A DNA stretch of 64,000 nucleotides, taken from an uncultured Lachnospiraceae bacterium (lineage in GTDB: Bacteria > Bacillota > Clostridia > Lachnospirales > Lachnospiraceae). The position numbers were made by a program, and so were the translations under genes. Positions 41,874-50,882 of the stretch are shown in pieces (position 1 is the stretch's first letter; each line of letters starts with the position of its first letter). The stretch spans positions 1 to 64,000 of the forward strand of contig CAJUSJ010000007.1 in the NCBI GenBank assembly GCA_910588865.1, in the 5' to 3' direction. Below the pieces are notes generated by a model. That model saw only the letters and a program-made list of their open reading frames with translations, was not told where the DNA came from and made no database searches.

Positions 41874-43430
41874 ATGAATATAACAGCAACCCACAGAGTA
41901 AAAGACAGCCAGGGTAAAACCGTAGGATTCGTGATCGATCATGAATACAGACATTACTATGATGTACTGCGAAATATCGCTCTGATCGATAATCTGACAT
42001 TAGACGAATCGGGAGAAATCGTCTGGGGAGACGAAGAGCTTCCGGTCCGCTATATCGCGGATATCAATACAGGGATCTATGACCGGATATGCGGAGAAAA
42101 TCCGTTGGAAAGAGATGTTCAGAGGAAACTGGAAAAATGGCTGGCGCATTGGAGCGGTTATGTTCTGTATGTCACCGGAGCCAGACAGACGGGGAAGACC
42201 ACGGAGATTCTGAAGTTTGCTTATAAACATTATGAGCAGATTATATATGTGAATTTGGCTGATCAGAAACAGCTGGAAGAATTGGAACGTTCTGTTGAGA
42301 ATACTTCTCTGTACTTCGGTTTGATTGATTACTGCAGGAAAATCGGGAATTCTGAATTTGACAACTCCCAAAGAACCATACTGATTATAGATGAAATACA
42401 GGAAAGTTCCAAAATATACAACAGCATAAGGGCGTTGCAGAGAGAGTTAAAATGTCATATAGCAGTGACAGGAAGTTATTTAGGAAAGATACTAAATGCC
42501 AGATATTTTAAACCTGCTGGAAATATGTATGAAATAGAAATGCTGCCGTTGTCCTTTCGGGAATTCAGCAGGGCTTATGATCTGGAGGGGCTTCTGATGA
42601 AGATCGATCTTTCCGGAAAGTCCGCGGATGAGGAGTATGGGGCATTGGCGCGAATCTACAGGATCTACAGGAAGATCGGAGGGTATCCGGCAGTGGTCAG
42701 CACTTACAGAAAGACCAGTGACATGGACAGCTGCCGGGAAGTGATCAAATCTATTATAGAAAGATTTACGGAAGAATCAGCCTCCTATTTCCGCGATACC
42801 AAATGCGCTGTGGTTTTTGAGAATGTATATAAGGCTGCTTTTATATCCATGACAAAAGAGAAGAGAGGGACCTCAGCCAGGGATATCAGAGATATCACAG
42901 AGTTTATCAGGGAGGACACCAACGAGCATGTAAGCAGGAAAGAGGTCAATGACGCGATATCCTGGTTGAAGTTTTCCGGAATATTGGGAAGCTGTGATTG
43001 GTATAATCAGGGGAAGGCGACGGATTTGCTGAGCGAGAGAAGGTTTTATTTTATGGATTGTGGTATCGCGAATTATCTTGCGGCCTTAACTCCCATACAG
43101 AACCGCGCCGTTGAGGGGATTATAGCGGAGAACTTTGTGTATTCGGAACTGTACAGGCTGTACAGAGAGGACAAATTAAAAGGGGATAAGCCGTGCTGTT
43201 CGGTGTATGGCAATTATGAGCTGGATTTTATGTTGGTGGACAAGGATGATAAAAGGTATGGAATTGAGGTAAAATCAAACAATTCTGATAAACACAAATC
43301 ATTGGATCTGTATTTGGAAAAAGAATTGATTCATGAGGCCTATGTGGCTGAGATCACACGGGGAGGCACAGGCAAAAAGATCAGAAGGATCCCCATATAC
43401 ACAGTAGGGTGCCGTTTCCCCTATCAATAA
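41874..43430 (+). CDS. AAA_14/DUF4143 ATPase
   Basis: 518 residues from ATG 41874; an in-frame GTG at 41823 is also possible, and neither has a strong site. After an N-terminal domain of about 75 residues comes the AAA module with Walker A VTGARQTGKTTEI and Walker B ILIIDEIQES, sensor VTGSYLG, then the DUF4143 region. The C terminus holds YELDFMLVDKDDKRYGIEVK (a D-x-E-x-K nuclease-like core). These widespread bacterial ATPases are poorly understood, though toxin-antitoxin or stress roles have been suggested. Stand-alone here. Confidence 0.85.
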   Translation: MNITATHRVKDSQGKTVGFVIDHEYRHYYDVLRNIALIDNLTLDESGEIVWGDEELPVRYIADINTGIYDRICGENPLERDVQRKLEKWLAHWSGYVLYVTGARQTGKTTEILKFAYKHYEQIIYVNLADQKQLEELERSVENTSLYFGLIDYCRKIGNSEFDNSQRTILIIDEIQESSKIYNSIRALQRELKCHIAVTGSYLGKILNARYFKPAGNMYEIEMLPLSFREFSRAYDLEGLLMKIDLSGKSADEEYGALARIYRIYRKIGGYPAVVSTYRKTSDMDSCREVIKSIIERFTEESASYFRDTKCAVVFENVYKAAFISMTKEKRGTSARDIRDITEFIREDTNEHVSRKEVNDAISWLKFSGILGSCDWYNQGKATDLLSERRFYFMDCGIANYLAALTPIQNRAVEGIIAENFVYSELYRLYREDKLKGDKPCCSVYGNYELDFMLVDKDDKRYGIEVKSNNSDKHKSLDLYLEKELIHEAYVAEITRGGTGKKIRRIPIYTVGCRFPYQ

Positions 43431-43459
43431 CTATTTTTAAGGGGCAAAACAGGAGGATT

Positions 43460-44131
43460 ATGAAGGGAAGGATATTTACGCCGGAGGAGGAGGCGCTGCT
43501 TCGGAAGGTGGGGGTAATGGTTACGGTCCAGCCGGGAGGTGTGGTCTATCTGAAAGGGGATCCGGCGGACCGGGTGTACTATATCTTAAAGGGGCGGGTG
43601 CGGATTTTTGAAAATCTTTATTCGGGCCGGGAGGTGACTCTGGACGTGGTGGGAGCGGGACGGATATTTGGGGAGTCGGCTTTTGTGGAGCGCGGTACCC
43701 GTCCTACCTGTGTCCAGGCGGTGAACCAGGTGACCCTGATCTCTTTTCGAATGGCGGATGTTGTTTTGTATTTCGGTACCATGCCGGGGCTGGCCCTTCA
43801 TTTCCTCCAGCTGTGTTCTGTTACCATGGATTATCTGGTGGAGCGCATGGAGGAGCAGTGTCTGTTGGACCGGTACGGCAAGGTGGCCAGCTATATCCTG
43901 AATCGGACGGTTCCAGATTCTGAGGACATGGGGACAGAGGGAGGGGTGCTGCCCTACACTCACGAGGATCTGTCTGTCTCGCTGGGTCTGAACCGGTCTA
44001 CGGTGACTCAGGTTCTTAAGAGATTTCAGGAGCAGGGGTTGGTGGACAGGGGATACGGGTTTTTGAGGGTTCTTGACCGCCAGGCTCTGGAAGCGGTGGT
44101 GGAGGGGCAGAAGAACGGTGATGGCCCTTGA
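43460..44131 (+). CDS. Crp/Fnr-family transcriptional regulator
   Basis: 223 residues from ATG 43460, with AGGAGG upstream. Cyclic-nucleotide-like beta barrel (VYLKGDPADRVYYILKGRVR, then GRIFGESAFVERGTRP) and a C-terminal HTH (YTHEDLSVSLGLNRSTVTQV). No Fnr-type Cys cluster is present. The GES.F and RP residues suggest a small-molecule pocket, but the ligand is not clear. Its 3' end overlaps a remnant gene at 44121. It may regulate the YitT gene downstream. Confidence 0.9.
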   Translation: MKGRIFTPEEEALLRKVGVMVTVQPGGVVYLKGDPADRVYYILKGRVRIFENLYSGREVTLDVVGAGRIFGESAFVERGTRPTCVQAVNQVTLISFRMADVVLYFGTMPGLALHFLQLCSVTMDYLVERMEEQCLLDRYGKVASYILNRTVPDSEDMGTEGGVLPYTHEDLSVSLGLNRSTVTQVLKRFQEQGLVDRGYGFLRVLDRQALEAVVEGQKNGDGP

Positions 44132-44240
44132 GGAGTATGGCGGTGAAATCTTGCTTGTGGGAATAAACTATGACAAGAATAAATCACATAAGCCCCATAG
44201 CTGCGTGATTGAGAGAGTGGAGAAAAATACCGCAAATTAA
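44121..44240 (+). pseudogene. Tail fragment of an AAA-ATPase-like/PD-(D/E)XK protein
   Basis: A 39-codon frame reads LEEYGGEILLVGINYDKNK then HSCVIERVEKN, which fits the C-terminal strand and EK ending of the large AAA-ATPase-like (DUF1703-type) family, where GEILLVGINYD..T..H.CVIE is common. The rest of the gene is missing. Overlaps the crp-like stop out of frame. Confidence 0.55.
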
Positions 44241-44342
44241 AAGGGAATTGTTATATATGCAACAATCTTTGGTTCTCCTTTGCTTATAATAAAAGCAGTT
44301 AATAAAAAGACGGCAGGGTTTGTGCCGGGAATGGAGGACCGT

Positions 44343-45182
44343 ATGAAGAAATTAGAGACCATGTTTTACATTGTAGCAGGAAATGCGCTTCTGGCTTTTG
44401 CCGTGTGCGCGTTTGTGGTTCCCAACGGATTTATGCTGGGAGGTTCTACGGGGATTGCCCTGGCGGTTCAGTCCTGGATACCGGCACCGATCTCGGTGAT
44501 CACGGCGTTTGTAAATGTGTCCCTGTTTTTGCTGGGGTTTGTGTTTCTGGGAAAGCAGTTTGCCATGACGTCCCTGTTTTCTACGATTATTTATCCCATT
44601 ATTCTGGGGCTGTTTGAGAAACTTCCTGTGGGAACCTGGTTTGCCGGGGATACGCTCCTTTCCGCGGTGTTCGCGGGAGTGCTCATGGGCGGGGGAATCG
44701 GCCTGGTGATCCGGGCGGGCGGCTCTACGGGAGGCATGGATATCCCGCCCTGTATTTTACAGAAGCTCAAAGGCATTCCTGTGGGGAATTCCATGATGGG
44801 GTTTGATATTCTGATTCTGGGAGTCCAGATCCTGCGGGGCGGTTGGGACGGCATCCTCTACGGCATCGTGGTCATCGTCCTCACATCAGCCATGGTCAAC
44901 AAGACCCTTCTCTCTGGGGAACAGAAGATCGAGCTGATCATTATTTCTCCCCGCTATGAGGAGATCTGTCAGGCGGTTTTGAATGATTTGGACAGCGGCA
45001 TGACGTTTCTGAATATCGAGACCGGCTATGAAAAGACGAGCCAGAAGGCCATATTCAGCGTGGTTCACGGGAAACAGTATTCCGCGTTTCGGGATAAGGC
45101 GTTGTCCATCGACCCCAGCGCTTTTATCGTGGCTGCCCCGGTGGTGAACGTGAATGGGCGGGGGTATACATTGGCCAGGTAG
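44343..45182 (+). CDS. YitT-family membrane protein
   Basis: 279 residues from ATG 44343, with TGGAGGA six bases upstream. Five or six N-terminal membrane helices with NGFMLGGSTGIALAVQSW and GLVIRAGGSTGGMDIPPCIL (the paired GGSTG motifs), then a soluble C-terminal DUF2179 domain (KIELIIISPRYEEICQAVL). Members are common in Firmicutes; transport of an unknown substrate is assumed. Ends at a terminator. Confidence 0.92.
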   Translation: MKKLETMFYIVAGNALLAFAVCAFVVPNGFMLGGSTGIALAVQSWIPAPISVITAFVNVSLFLLGFVFLGKQFAMTSLFSTIIYPIILGLFEKLPVGTWFAGDTLLSAVFAGVLMGGGIGLVIRAGGSTGGMDIPPCILQKLKGIPVGNSMMGFDILILGVQILRGGWDGILYGIVVIVLTSAMVNKTLLSGEQKIELIIISPRYEEICQAVLNDLDSGMTFLNIETGYEKTSQKAIFSVVHGKQYSAFRDKALSIDPSAFIVAAPVVNVNGRGYTLAR

Positions 45183-45220
45183 AGAGTGGGGAAATCGTAT
45201 GTACGGATAAGACAGAGAAA

Positions 45221-45244
45221 AAGACGGCTGGTGGCAGCCGTCTT
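45221..45244. terminator. Bidirectional terminator
   Basis: AAGACGGCTG (45221-45230) pairs with CAGCCGTCTT (45235-45244) between the convergent yitT-like and 45252-46100 genes. Confidence 0.8.
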
Positions 45245-45251
45245 CCCTGTT

Positions 45252-46100
45252 TTAATAGATTACATATATGGAACCATCTTCTAATGTCCATGAATCCCCA
45301 ACCTTTGCCGGAAGACCTGTTGTGGGGTTGATGGGAATTTCTTCTTTTATGTTTTTTTCATACAGATCTGCTGCTGTCTCTCCATAATAGATGCTGCAGA
45401 AAATCAGTTCTTCATATCCAAAGGGATCAAAATGTCCTTTTCCATCCGCGGGATTTGTTCCCATAAAAAAAATTTTATTTTTACCTATCTCAGATTTATG
45501 TAAATCAATCTCCAGGTTTTCTGCCAGGTTAATAAAATAGAAGACATCATCAAGACTGCGGGGTATAAATCTTATGGGGATGTCTATACTTCTGTTGTTT
45601 GGGTTATCTCCGTTATTTGTCAGCCACTCTATAATGTAATCACGTACTGCCAGGTAAATAGGGTCGTTTGAATAATCTTTTCTGCTGCCGTCTGTACCAA
45701 ATTCTGTTCTGGTAACCACATTTGTATGGCACAGATATTGTCCGTCTGTCGAGTCCAAAACAACGGGAACAAGCAGGTTGTTTTTTTCTGTTGTTTCTGC
45801 TGGAAATACGAGCAGGTCTGTTGTCAGACGGTTGACCCGTGATTGGATCTGCGGAACGGCATTTGCGTCGCTGTCGGAATACGGTTTCCGTCCTTCCGCT
45901 TTTCCGCAGGTAAGATAATGTTGATACAGGGCGTTTTCGTCTGTTCCCCATGCCGCCGCCACATCGGGGTTAGTCTGTGCGTAGTATTCGGAATCAAATA
46001 CCGTGCCGTCGGGCATTGTCCGGGGACTGGCGGATACGGTCATAGCTGATGACAACCCTAAAAATCCTGACAATAATGCCAAATATATCTTTTTCTTCAT
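45252..46100 (-). CDS. Secreted protein with YYAQTNPDV segment
   Basis: 282 residues; AAGGAGG nine bases before the ATG. Signal peptide MKKKIYLALLSGFLGLSSA with cleavage probably after VSA. Next comes FDSEYYAQTNPDVAAAWG and YQHYLTCGKAEGRKPY, a short module frequent in secreted Lachnospiraceae proteins. The remaining 200 residues are unrecognised, with no catalytic motif. Transcribed from a good promoter at 46128-46156; the 134-bp MITE-like element sits just upstream of that promoter. Confidence 0.8.
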   Translation of the reverse strand: MKKKIYLALLSGFLGLSSAMTVSASPRTMPDGTVFDSEYYAQTNPDVAAAWGTDENALYQHYLTCGKAEGRKPYSDSDANAVPQIQSRVNRLTTDLLVFPAETTEKNNLLVPVVLDSTDGQYLCHTNVVTRTEFGTDGSRKDYSNDPIYLAVRDYIIEWLTNNGDNPNNRSIDIPIRFIPRSLDDVFYFINLAENLEIDLHKSEIGKNKIFFMGTNPADGKGHFDPFGYEELIFCSIYYGETAADLYEKNIKEEIPINPTTGLPAKVGDSWTLEDGSIYVIY

Positions 46101-46127
46101 TTCTCTGTGCCTCCTTATAATGTGTGT

Positions 46128-46156
46128 ATTATAGCATTACAGCTACATTAATTCAA
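46128..46156 (-). promoter_or_regulatory. Promoter of the 45252-46100 gene
   Basis: On the minus strand TTGAAT (46151-46156), 17 bases, TATAAT (46128-46133), about 28 bases before the ATG. Confidence 0.7.
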
Positions 46157-46197
46157 GCCGCTTCCTCCATTGACTGCTTTTTCCCTTTTCAGAATGT

Positions 46198-46331
46198 GTT
46201 ACTGTTCACATACGTTCACAGCAACTGGCAAAAATCCATGAAAATCGCCTGCGGCGATGGGATTTTTGCTCTCTGGCCCAGTTTATCACACGGTCAGCGC
46301 GGCAAGCGCGCAGACCTACCTGAACAGTAAC
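46198..46331. mobile_element. 134-bp MITE-like element, copy 2
   Basis: Perfect 11-base terminal inverted repeats GTTACTGTTCA and TGAACAGTAAC. Perfect 8-base target duplication CAGAATGT on both sides (46190-46197 and 46332-46339). The same length as the copy at 31676 and about 90% identical. No coding capacity; internal long hairpin. 8-bp duplications suit IS66- or IS256-type transposases acting in trans. Confidence 0.9.
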
Positions 46332-46344
46332 CAGAATGTTACAA

Positions 46345-46378
46345 GCGGCTGAAAACCGAATTTCAGGTTTTCAGCCGC
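46345..46378 (-). terminator. Hairpin after the flavoprotein gene
   Basis: GCGGCTGAAAACC (46345-46357) pairs perfectly with GGTTTTCAGCCGC (46366-46378). It is 23 bases past the stop of the minus-strand gene; T content after the stem is low. Confidence 0.6.
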
Positions 46379-46400
46379 AAATACGTTGTAACGCTGTTTT

Positions 46401-48245
46401 TTATTCTTCAGCCGCCGCGTTGGTTCCCGCGATTCTTCCAAAATACACGGCAGAGCCGATGGCCATGCCGCAGCAGGGATACTCGGTGCCGAACAGTCCG
46501 GTAAAGGCCACTTCCCCGGCCGCGTACAGTCCTTTAATAGGCTGGTCCTGGGTATCCAGAACCTGAGAGTTCTCATTGATTCCCAGGCCCCCGAAGGTGA
46601 CGGAGGAGCCGGGGTTCATGGCGATGGCGTAGTAAGAATCGCCTTCTACGGGAATCATGTATTCCGCGGGTTTTCCGAAATCTTCGTCTTCGCCCTTGGC
46701 GCACAGCTCATTGTAACGGTCCACCGTGGCTTTTAAGACAGCCGGGTCCATGGAAAGCTGCTGGGCCAGTTCTTCTACAGTGGCCGCTTTTACGGTGGAG
46801 TCCAGGGTGATGCCGTACTGTACCGTGGGGTTGGGGTCATTGTCAGTGGCAATGTAGTAGCCCATGGGGCTCTTGGCCTGGGCCAGGGCTTCGGCTACAT
46901 GGGACTGGTAGGTCCACTCATTGACCACCCGCTCTCCGGCGGCACTGACAATCAGTCCTGATTCTTCGTTGATCCCGACGCCGCAGGTGTAGCTGACGTA
47001 TACCAATTGCAGTCCGTCGCTCTCAAAGTTTTTGGCGCCAATGGCTTCTGCCATGAGAAGTCCCTCGCCGATGTTGCCGGCGGGCACGGTGGTGTTCTTG
47101 TTGGAGGGCAGGAATTCCTGATACCGGGACATCAGCTCTTCGCTGCTGGCGTAGCCTCCGGTGGCCAGTATTACCGCTTTGCCGTTTACGGTTAGCTGTT
47201 TTCCGTCTGCCGTCTCAGCTTTGACTCCGGTTACGGAACCGTCTTCACTGGTGATCAGTTCTTTTCCGCTGGTATTGTACACAAACCGCACGCCCAGCTC
47301 TTCTGCTCTTTCTGTCAGGGGAACGGTAATCTGGCCGCCGTGGCCGCTGGTCTGACCGCCGCCGCCTTCGGAATTATGTACTCTCCAGGGGGTCAGGGAG
47401 GAGTGGATAGGCTCTACGTCTTTGACCTTCATGCCCACTTCCTCCAGCCAGGCCAGATTGTCGGCGGAATTATCGCAGAAGTCTCTTAACAGCTCTTCGT
47501 CAATAAGACCTTTGCTGAAGCTCATCAGATAGTCGTACATCTCCTGGGACGAATCCTCGAACTCCTGCTTTGTCTGCCATGGAGTTCCCGCCGCCAGCAC
47601 TTTTCCTCCGCTCCGGGTGGTGGAGCCTCCGGTAATCCCCTGCTTTTCGATGAGCAAAACGTCAGCGCCTGCCTCTGCCGCCGTGATTGCCGCGGACAGT
47701 CCCGCGGCTCCGCCGCCTACGACCACTACGTCAGCTTCCATGTTCTCCTCATAATCAAAGGAGTCATGAACCTCGGCCATGGCTTTGGGGTCGCCTCCGG
47801 CCTGCTGGACGCAGTCAGACACGGCCCGCTTGATGGCCATACATGTGATGGTTGCCCCGGTGATGGAATCCACGTTTACGCTCTGGGCTTCCACGATTTT
47901 CCCCGGCATTACCTCCACGGGAGTGGTAGCCATACCGTAGCCGATTCCGTAGGTCTCCACATGGTCTTTTACCGCCACGTCCGTGATACTGTCCTCGTCA
48001 AAGGTTACTTCCACCGCCAGTTCTCCGTTCATGCCAGTGGTGGTTCCTGTGTAGGTGCCGGCAGTATAGGTGCCTTCATTCTCCTGAGACGGTGTTTCGG
48101 CAGGAGTCTCTGTGGTGGGTGCCTCTGTTGCCGCTTCTGTGGACGGCGCTGCTGTGGTGGCGGTCTCCTCCGCCTTCTGTCCGCAGGCGGTCATGGAGGT
48201 AACCATGGATGCGGCAAGCAGAATTGCCAAATGTTTCTTCTTCAT
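46401..48245 (-). CDS. Extracytoplasmic FMN/FAD flavoprotein reductase (fumarate/urocanate-reductase-like lipoprotein)
   Basis: 614 residues from ATG 48245, with AAAGGAG upstream. Lipobox SMTAC (Cys21), a Thr/Glu-rich linker, then an FMN-binding domain with the covalent flavinylation motif DSITGAT (126-132), then a FAD_binding_2 flavoprotein from about 170 (ADVVVVGGGAAGLSAAIT, TRSGGKVLAAG). This is the build of extracellular reductases fed by flavin-based electron transfer, which use fumarate, urocanate or related acceptors. The acceptor here cannot be named. It follows a TetR gene in one operon, so expression is probably ligand-induced. A separate flavin transferase would be needed elsewhere. 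Confidence 0.9.
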   Translation of the reverse strand: MKKKHLAILLAASMVTSMTACGQKAEETATTAAPSTEAATEAPTTETPAETPSQENEGTYTAGTYTGTTTGMNGELAVEVTFDEDSITDVAVKDHVETYGIGYGMATTPVEVMPGKIVEAQSVNVDSITGATITCMAIKRAVSDCVQQAGGDPKAMAEVHDSFDYEENMEADVVVVGGGAAGLSAAITAAEAGADVLLIEKQGITGGSTTRSGGKVLAAGTPWQTKQEFEDSSQEMYDYLMSFSKGLIDEELLRDFCDNSADNLAWLEEVGMKVKDVEPIHSSLTPWRVHNSEGGGGQTSGHGGQITVPLTERAEELGVRFVYNTSGKELITSEDGSVTGVKAETADGKQLTVNGKAVILATGGYASSEELMSRYQEFLPSNKNTTVPAGNIGEGLLMAEAIGAKNFESDGLQLVYVSYTCGVGINEESGLIVSAAGERVVNEWTYQSHVAEALAQAKSPMGYYIATDNDPNPTVQYGITLDSTVKAATVEELAQQLSMDPAVLKATVDRYNELCAKGEDEDFGKPAEYMIPVEGDSYYAIAMNPGSSVTFGGLGINENSQVLDTQDQPIKGLYAAGEVAFTGLFGTEYPCCGMAIGSAVYFGRIAGTNAAAEE

Positions 48246-48285
48246 CTTTTCTCCTTTCTTATCCGGCCGCCAGGCCATAGCGGCG

Positions 48286-48864
48286 TTACTTCTGCTCTGG
48301 CGCGAAACTGTCGAGGATCAGCTGGTGACATTGTCTTTTGATGTCCTGGCTTTTCCACAGATCAGGTTCCTGCTGAAAGCCGTGATACAGCCCCAGTGTG
48401 ATCCCGTAGTAGATCCGGGACAGGAGAGAGACGGGAAGGTCCCTTAGCTCTCCTTTTCTGGAGCCATCTGTTATGACTTTTTCAATGGCCTGATACATCT
48501 CCTCCTGATAGCAGGTAAAGGACTCCTGGCCGGAAGAGAAGACTTTGTACATCTGCTCGATCCTGGCCTCCCTGGGGTGGCCGAGAAGGTAGTCGATGAT
48601 GTTGTCCATGCGGCGGCACAGCTTGTCCGCGGCGTTTTTCTCTGCTTCCACGCCTTCCTCGCATGCCTGGATGTCCATCTCATAGCAGTATTCGTACACT
48701 TGCTTTATCAGGTCTTCTTTTGATTTGAAATACAGGTATATGGTTCCCTTGGCTATGCCCGCGGTCTGGGCGATATCCTGTACGGAAGTGCTCTCAAAGC
48801 CTCTTTGTGAAAAGAGATCAATGGCGGCTTCCAGAATCTGCCGGTATTTCTCTGATTCTTCCAT
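48286..48864 (-). CDS. TetR-family regulator of the flavoprotein gene
   Basis: 192 residues from ATG 48864, with GGAGG upstream. HTH: ILEAAIDLFSQRGFESTSVQ, then GIAKGTIYLYFKSKEDL. The C-terminal ligand domain has no telling motif. It lies 40 bases upstream of the flavoprotein start on the same strand, and a perfect palindrome sits just downstream of its promoter (48913-48932), so it should repress its own operon. Confidence 0.92.
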   Translation of the reverse strand: MEESEKYRQILEAAIDLFSQRGFESTSVQDIAQTAGIAKGTIYLYFKSKEDLIKQVYEYCYEMDIQACEEGVEAEKNAADKLCRRMDNIIDYLLGHPREARIEQMYKVFSSGQESFTCYQEEMYQAIEKVITDGSRKGELRDLPVSLLSRIYYGITLGLYHGFQQEPDLWKSQDIKRQCHQLILDSFAPEQK

Positions 48865-48912
48865 GGGGGTCCTCCTCTCCAATTGGGTGCGGCGGTTCAC
48901 TGGTGACCAGAT

Positions 48913-48967
48913 ATGACTGACTGGTCAGTCATAAGACCAGAGTACCATAATGTTATATTTTTGTCAA
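48913..48967 (-). promoter_or_regulatory. Promoter and TetR operator
   Basis: Minus strand: TTGACA (48962-48967), 17 bases, TACTCT (48939-48944). Just downstream the palindrome ATGACTGAC-TG-GTCAGTCAT (48913-48932) has perfect 9-base arms. Confidence 0.75.
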
Positions 48968-49097
48968 TCCGATTTTTGCCATTTTTTAAGCAGCCGCGGG
49001 CTGTATTGACTTTCCGTTTTTTGTCCATTAAAATGGAACTGCTTTTGATGTGACGTGACATTGAGCTTGGGGCTAAGGTGTGGGAGGAGGTATGGAT

Positions 49098-49823
49098 ATG
49101 GAGAATAAAGACAGGCGGAAAGAGAGCGCGGGCGGGAAGGCCTGGGCAAGGCCGGTTGTTAAGCCTGCTGTTCTGGTTCTGCTGGCTGTTATACTCCTGT
49201 GCGGAGTGTTAGCGGGGCTGCTCTGGTGGAGACGGCATGGGGCGGATGAGGGGGTGGCGATCCGACCGGAGAGAGAGCATCCCGTGGGGATCGTGGAGAC
49301 CTATTGCCAGAAGGACCAGCGGTGGGCTGAGGATAAGCTGGGGAGCTCTGTTTACCGGATGAGGGGTTCTGGCTGCCTGACCAGCTGCGTGGCCTCGGCG
49401 CTGTCCACACAAGCAGCCTCGGGTATAGGCGGCACAACGGCAGATACGGGCAAGGTCATAAGCGCCGGGGAACTGAACCGGATTTTCAGCGAAGGTCAGG
49501 TCTACAATGAACAGGGAGATATCGTCTGGGATCGGATCGGGGGGATCATGCCAGAGGTGGGGGTTTTAGTGGCTGGTTCCGTTGATGGGAAACAGATCGA
49601 GGCGCTTTTGGATGAAGGAAAGTATCCGATCGTCAAGGTGAAGGTGGGCGGAGATGGCGCGGCTCATTGGGTGCTGATCGTGGGGAGTGATGGAGAAGAG
49701 TATGTGTGCGTGGATCCGCTCAAGGAGGATGGCGCGCTGGTGCCCTTAAGCGTCCATGGCGGGGTGGTGTACCGGATGCGGTGTGTGTATTGGGCGGGTG
49801 GAGGAAGCCGGGCGGGGACCTGA
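49098..49823 (+). CDS. Membrane-anchored C39-like papain-fold protein
   Basis: 241 residues from ATG 49098, seven bases after AGGAGG; an ATG six bases earlier is too close. One membrane helix near residues 23-45 (PAVLVLLAVILLCGVLAGLL) and an outside domain. The catalytic pattern of C39-like proteases is visible: QKDQRWAEDKLG, Cys in GSGCLTSCVAS, His in AHWVLIVGS and Asp in VCVDPLKED. It is not an ABC peptidase transporter, as no membrane or ATPase domain follows. Role in cell-wall or peptide processing is likely but unproven. Confidence 0.8.
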   Translation: MENKDRRKESAGGKAWARPVVKPAVLVLLAVILLCGVLAGLLWWRRHGADEGVAIRPEREHPVGIVETYCQKDQRWAEDKLGSSVYRMRGSGCLTSCVASALSTQAASGIGGTTADTGKVISAGELNRIFSEGQVYNEQGDIVWDRIGGIMPEVGVLVAGSVDGKQIEALLDEGKYPIVKVKVGGDGAAHWVLIVGSDGEEYVCVDPLKEDGALVPLSVHGGVVYRMRCVYWAGGGSRAGT

Positions 49824-49900
49824 GACAGAACGGGAGTGAAAGGACATGCTGACCAGCAACCATTTTGCGGCCGCGGTTTCACCAGGATATATGATAGTGC

Positions 49901-49929
49901 TTGTATTGTTTTGAAACCCCATATACAAT
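49901..49929 (+). promoter_or_regulatory. Promoter of the second LysR gene
   Basis: TTGTAT (49901-49906), 17 bases, TACAAT (49924-49929). The two boxes also form an inverted repeat TTGTAT...ATACAA that could be an autoregulatory LysR site. Confidence 0.5.
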
Positions 49930-49964
49930 AGAATTAAAAGAAAATTATGGGGGAGGCAAAAACC

Positions 49965-50882
49965 ATGGAAATCCGAGTTCTCAAGTACTTTCTCACAGTA
50001 GTCCGGGAGGAGGGAATCAACCGGGCGGCAGAGGTTCTCCACATCACTCAGCCCACCTTAAGCCGCCAGCTGTCCGGGCTGGAGGAGGAGATCGGGGTGA
50101 AGCTCTTTGAGAGAGGGGCCAGAAAGATCACCCTCACCAGAGAGGGGATGCTCTTAAGGCGGAGGGCCGAGGAGATATTGTCCCTGGTTCAGAAGACCGA
50201 AGAAGAGCTGACAGAGCAGGAGGAGCTGGTGGACGGGAAGATCGTCATAGGCAGCGGAGAGCTGGCGGCGGTCTGGATCCTGCCGGACCTGATCGGCGCG
50301 TTCAGCGAAAAATATCCCCTGGTCACCTTTGACCTGTTTACGGCCAACGCGGACCTGGTGAAGGAGCAGATGGAGAAGGGACTGGTTGATGTGGGGATCC
50401 TGCTGGAACCCATAGACATGGAGAAATTCGACTTTATCCGGCTTCACCAGAAGGAGAGATGGGTGGTTCTCATGAGACCCGGCGATCCCCTGGCAGAGAA
50501 GGAGGCCGTATCGGCAAAGGATCTGGAGGGTCGGCCCTTAAGCCTCCCCCGCCGGACAAATGTCCAGAACGAGCTGGCCAGCTGGTTCGGCGACTCCTTT
50601 TCAAAACTTCGGGTGCTGTTTACAAACAATTTTACCACCAACGCCGCTGTCATGGTCCAGAGCGGGTTGACATACGCCATGGCCGTGGAGGGTTCTCTGC
50701 CTTTCTGGGATAAAGAAAAAATAATCTCCAGGCCCCTGTACCCGGATCTTTCCGCCAGCAGCGTCCTGGCCTGGAGAAAGCGGCAGATGTTCAGTCCGGC
50801 GGTGACCAGGTTCATAGACCATGTGAAGAAAAATCTTGACTTCAGGGCCGGCAGGGAAGCTTTCACCGGCTGGCCCAGGTAG
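49965..50882 (+). CDS. LysR-family transcriptional regulator
   Basis: 305 residues from ATG 49965, with GGGGGAGG upstream. N-terminal HTH MEIRVLKYFLTVVREEGINR with AEVLHITQPTLSRQLSGLEE; effector domain follows. It is clearly related to the LysR protein at 22490-23371: both start D/EIRVL.YFL.V.REE and share KKYQVLS/KRQMFS-type endings. Target genes are not obvious. Its stop overlaps the stop of the convergent TetR gene by 20 bases. Confidence 0.92.
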   Translation: MEIRVLKYFLTVVREEGINRAAEVLHITQPTLSRQLSGLEEEIGVKLFERGARKITLTREGMLLRRRAEEILSLVQKTEEELTEQEELVDGKIVIGSGELAAVWILPDLIGAFSEKYPLVTFDLFTANADLVKEQMEKGLVDVGILLEPIDMEKFDFIRLHQKERWVVLMRPGDPLAEKEAVSAKDLEGRPLSLPRRTNVQNELASWFGDSFSKLRVLFTNNFTTNAAVMVQSGLTYAMAVEGSLPFWDKEKIISRPLYPDLSASSVLAWRKRQMFSPAVTRFIDHVKKNLDFRAGREAFTGWPR

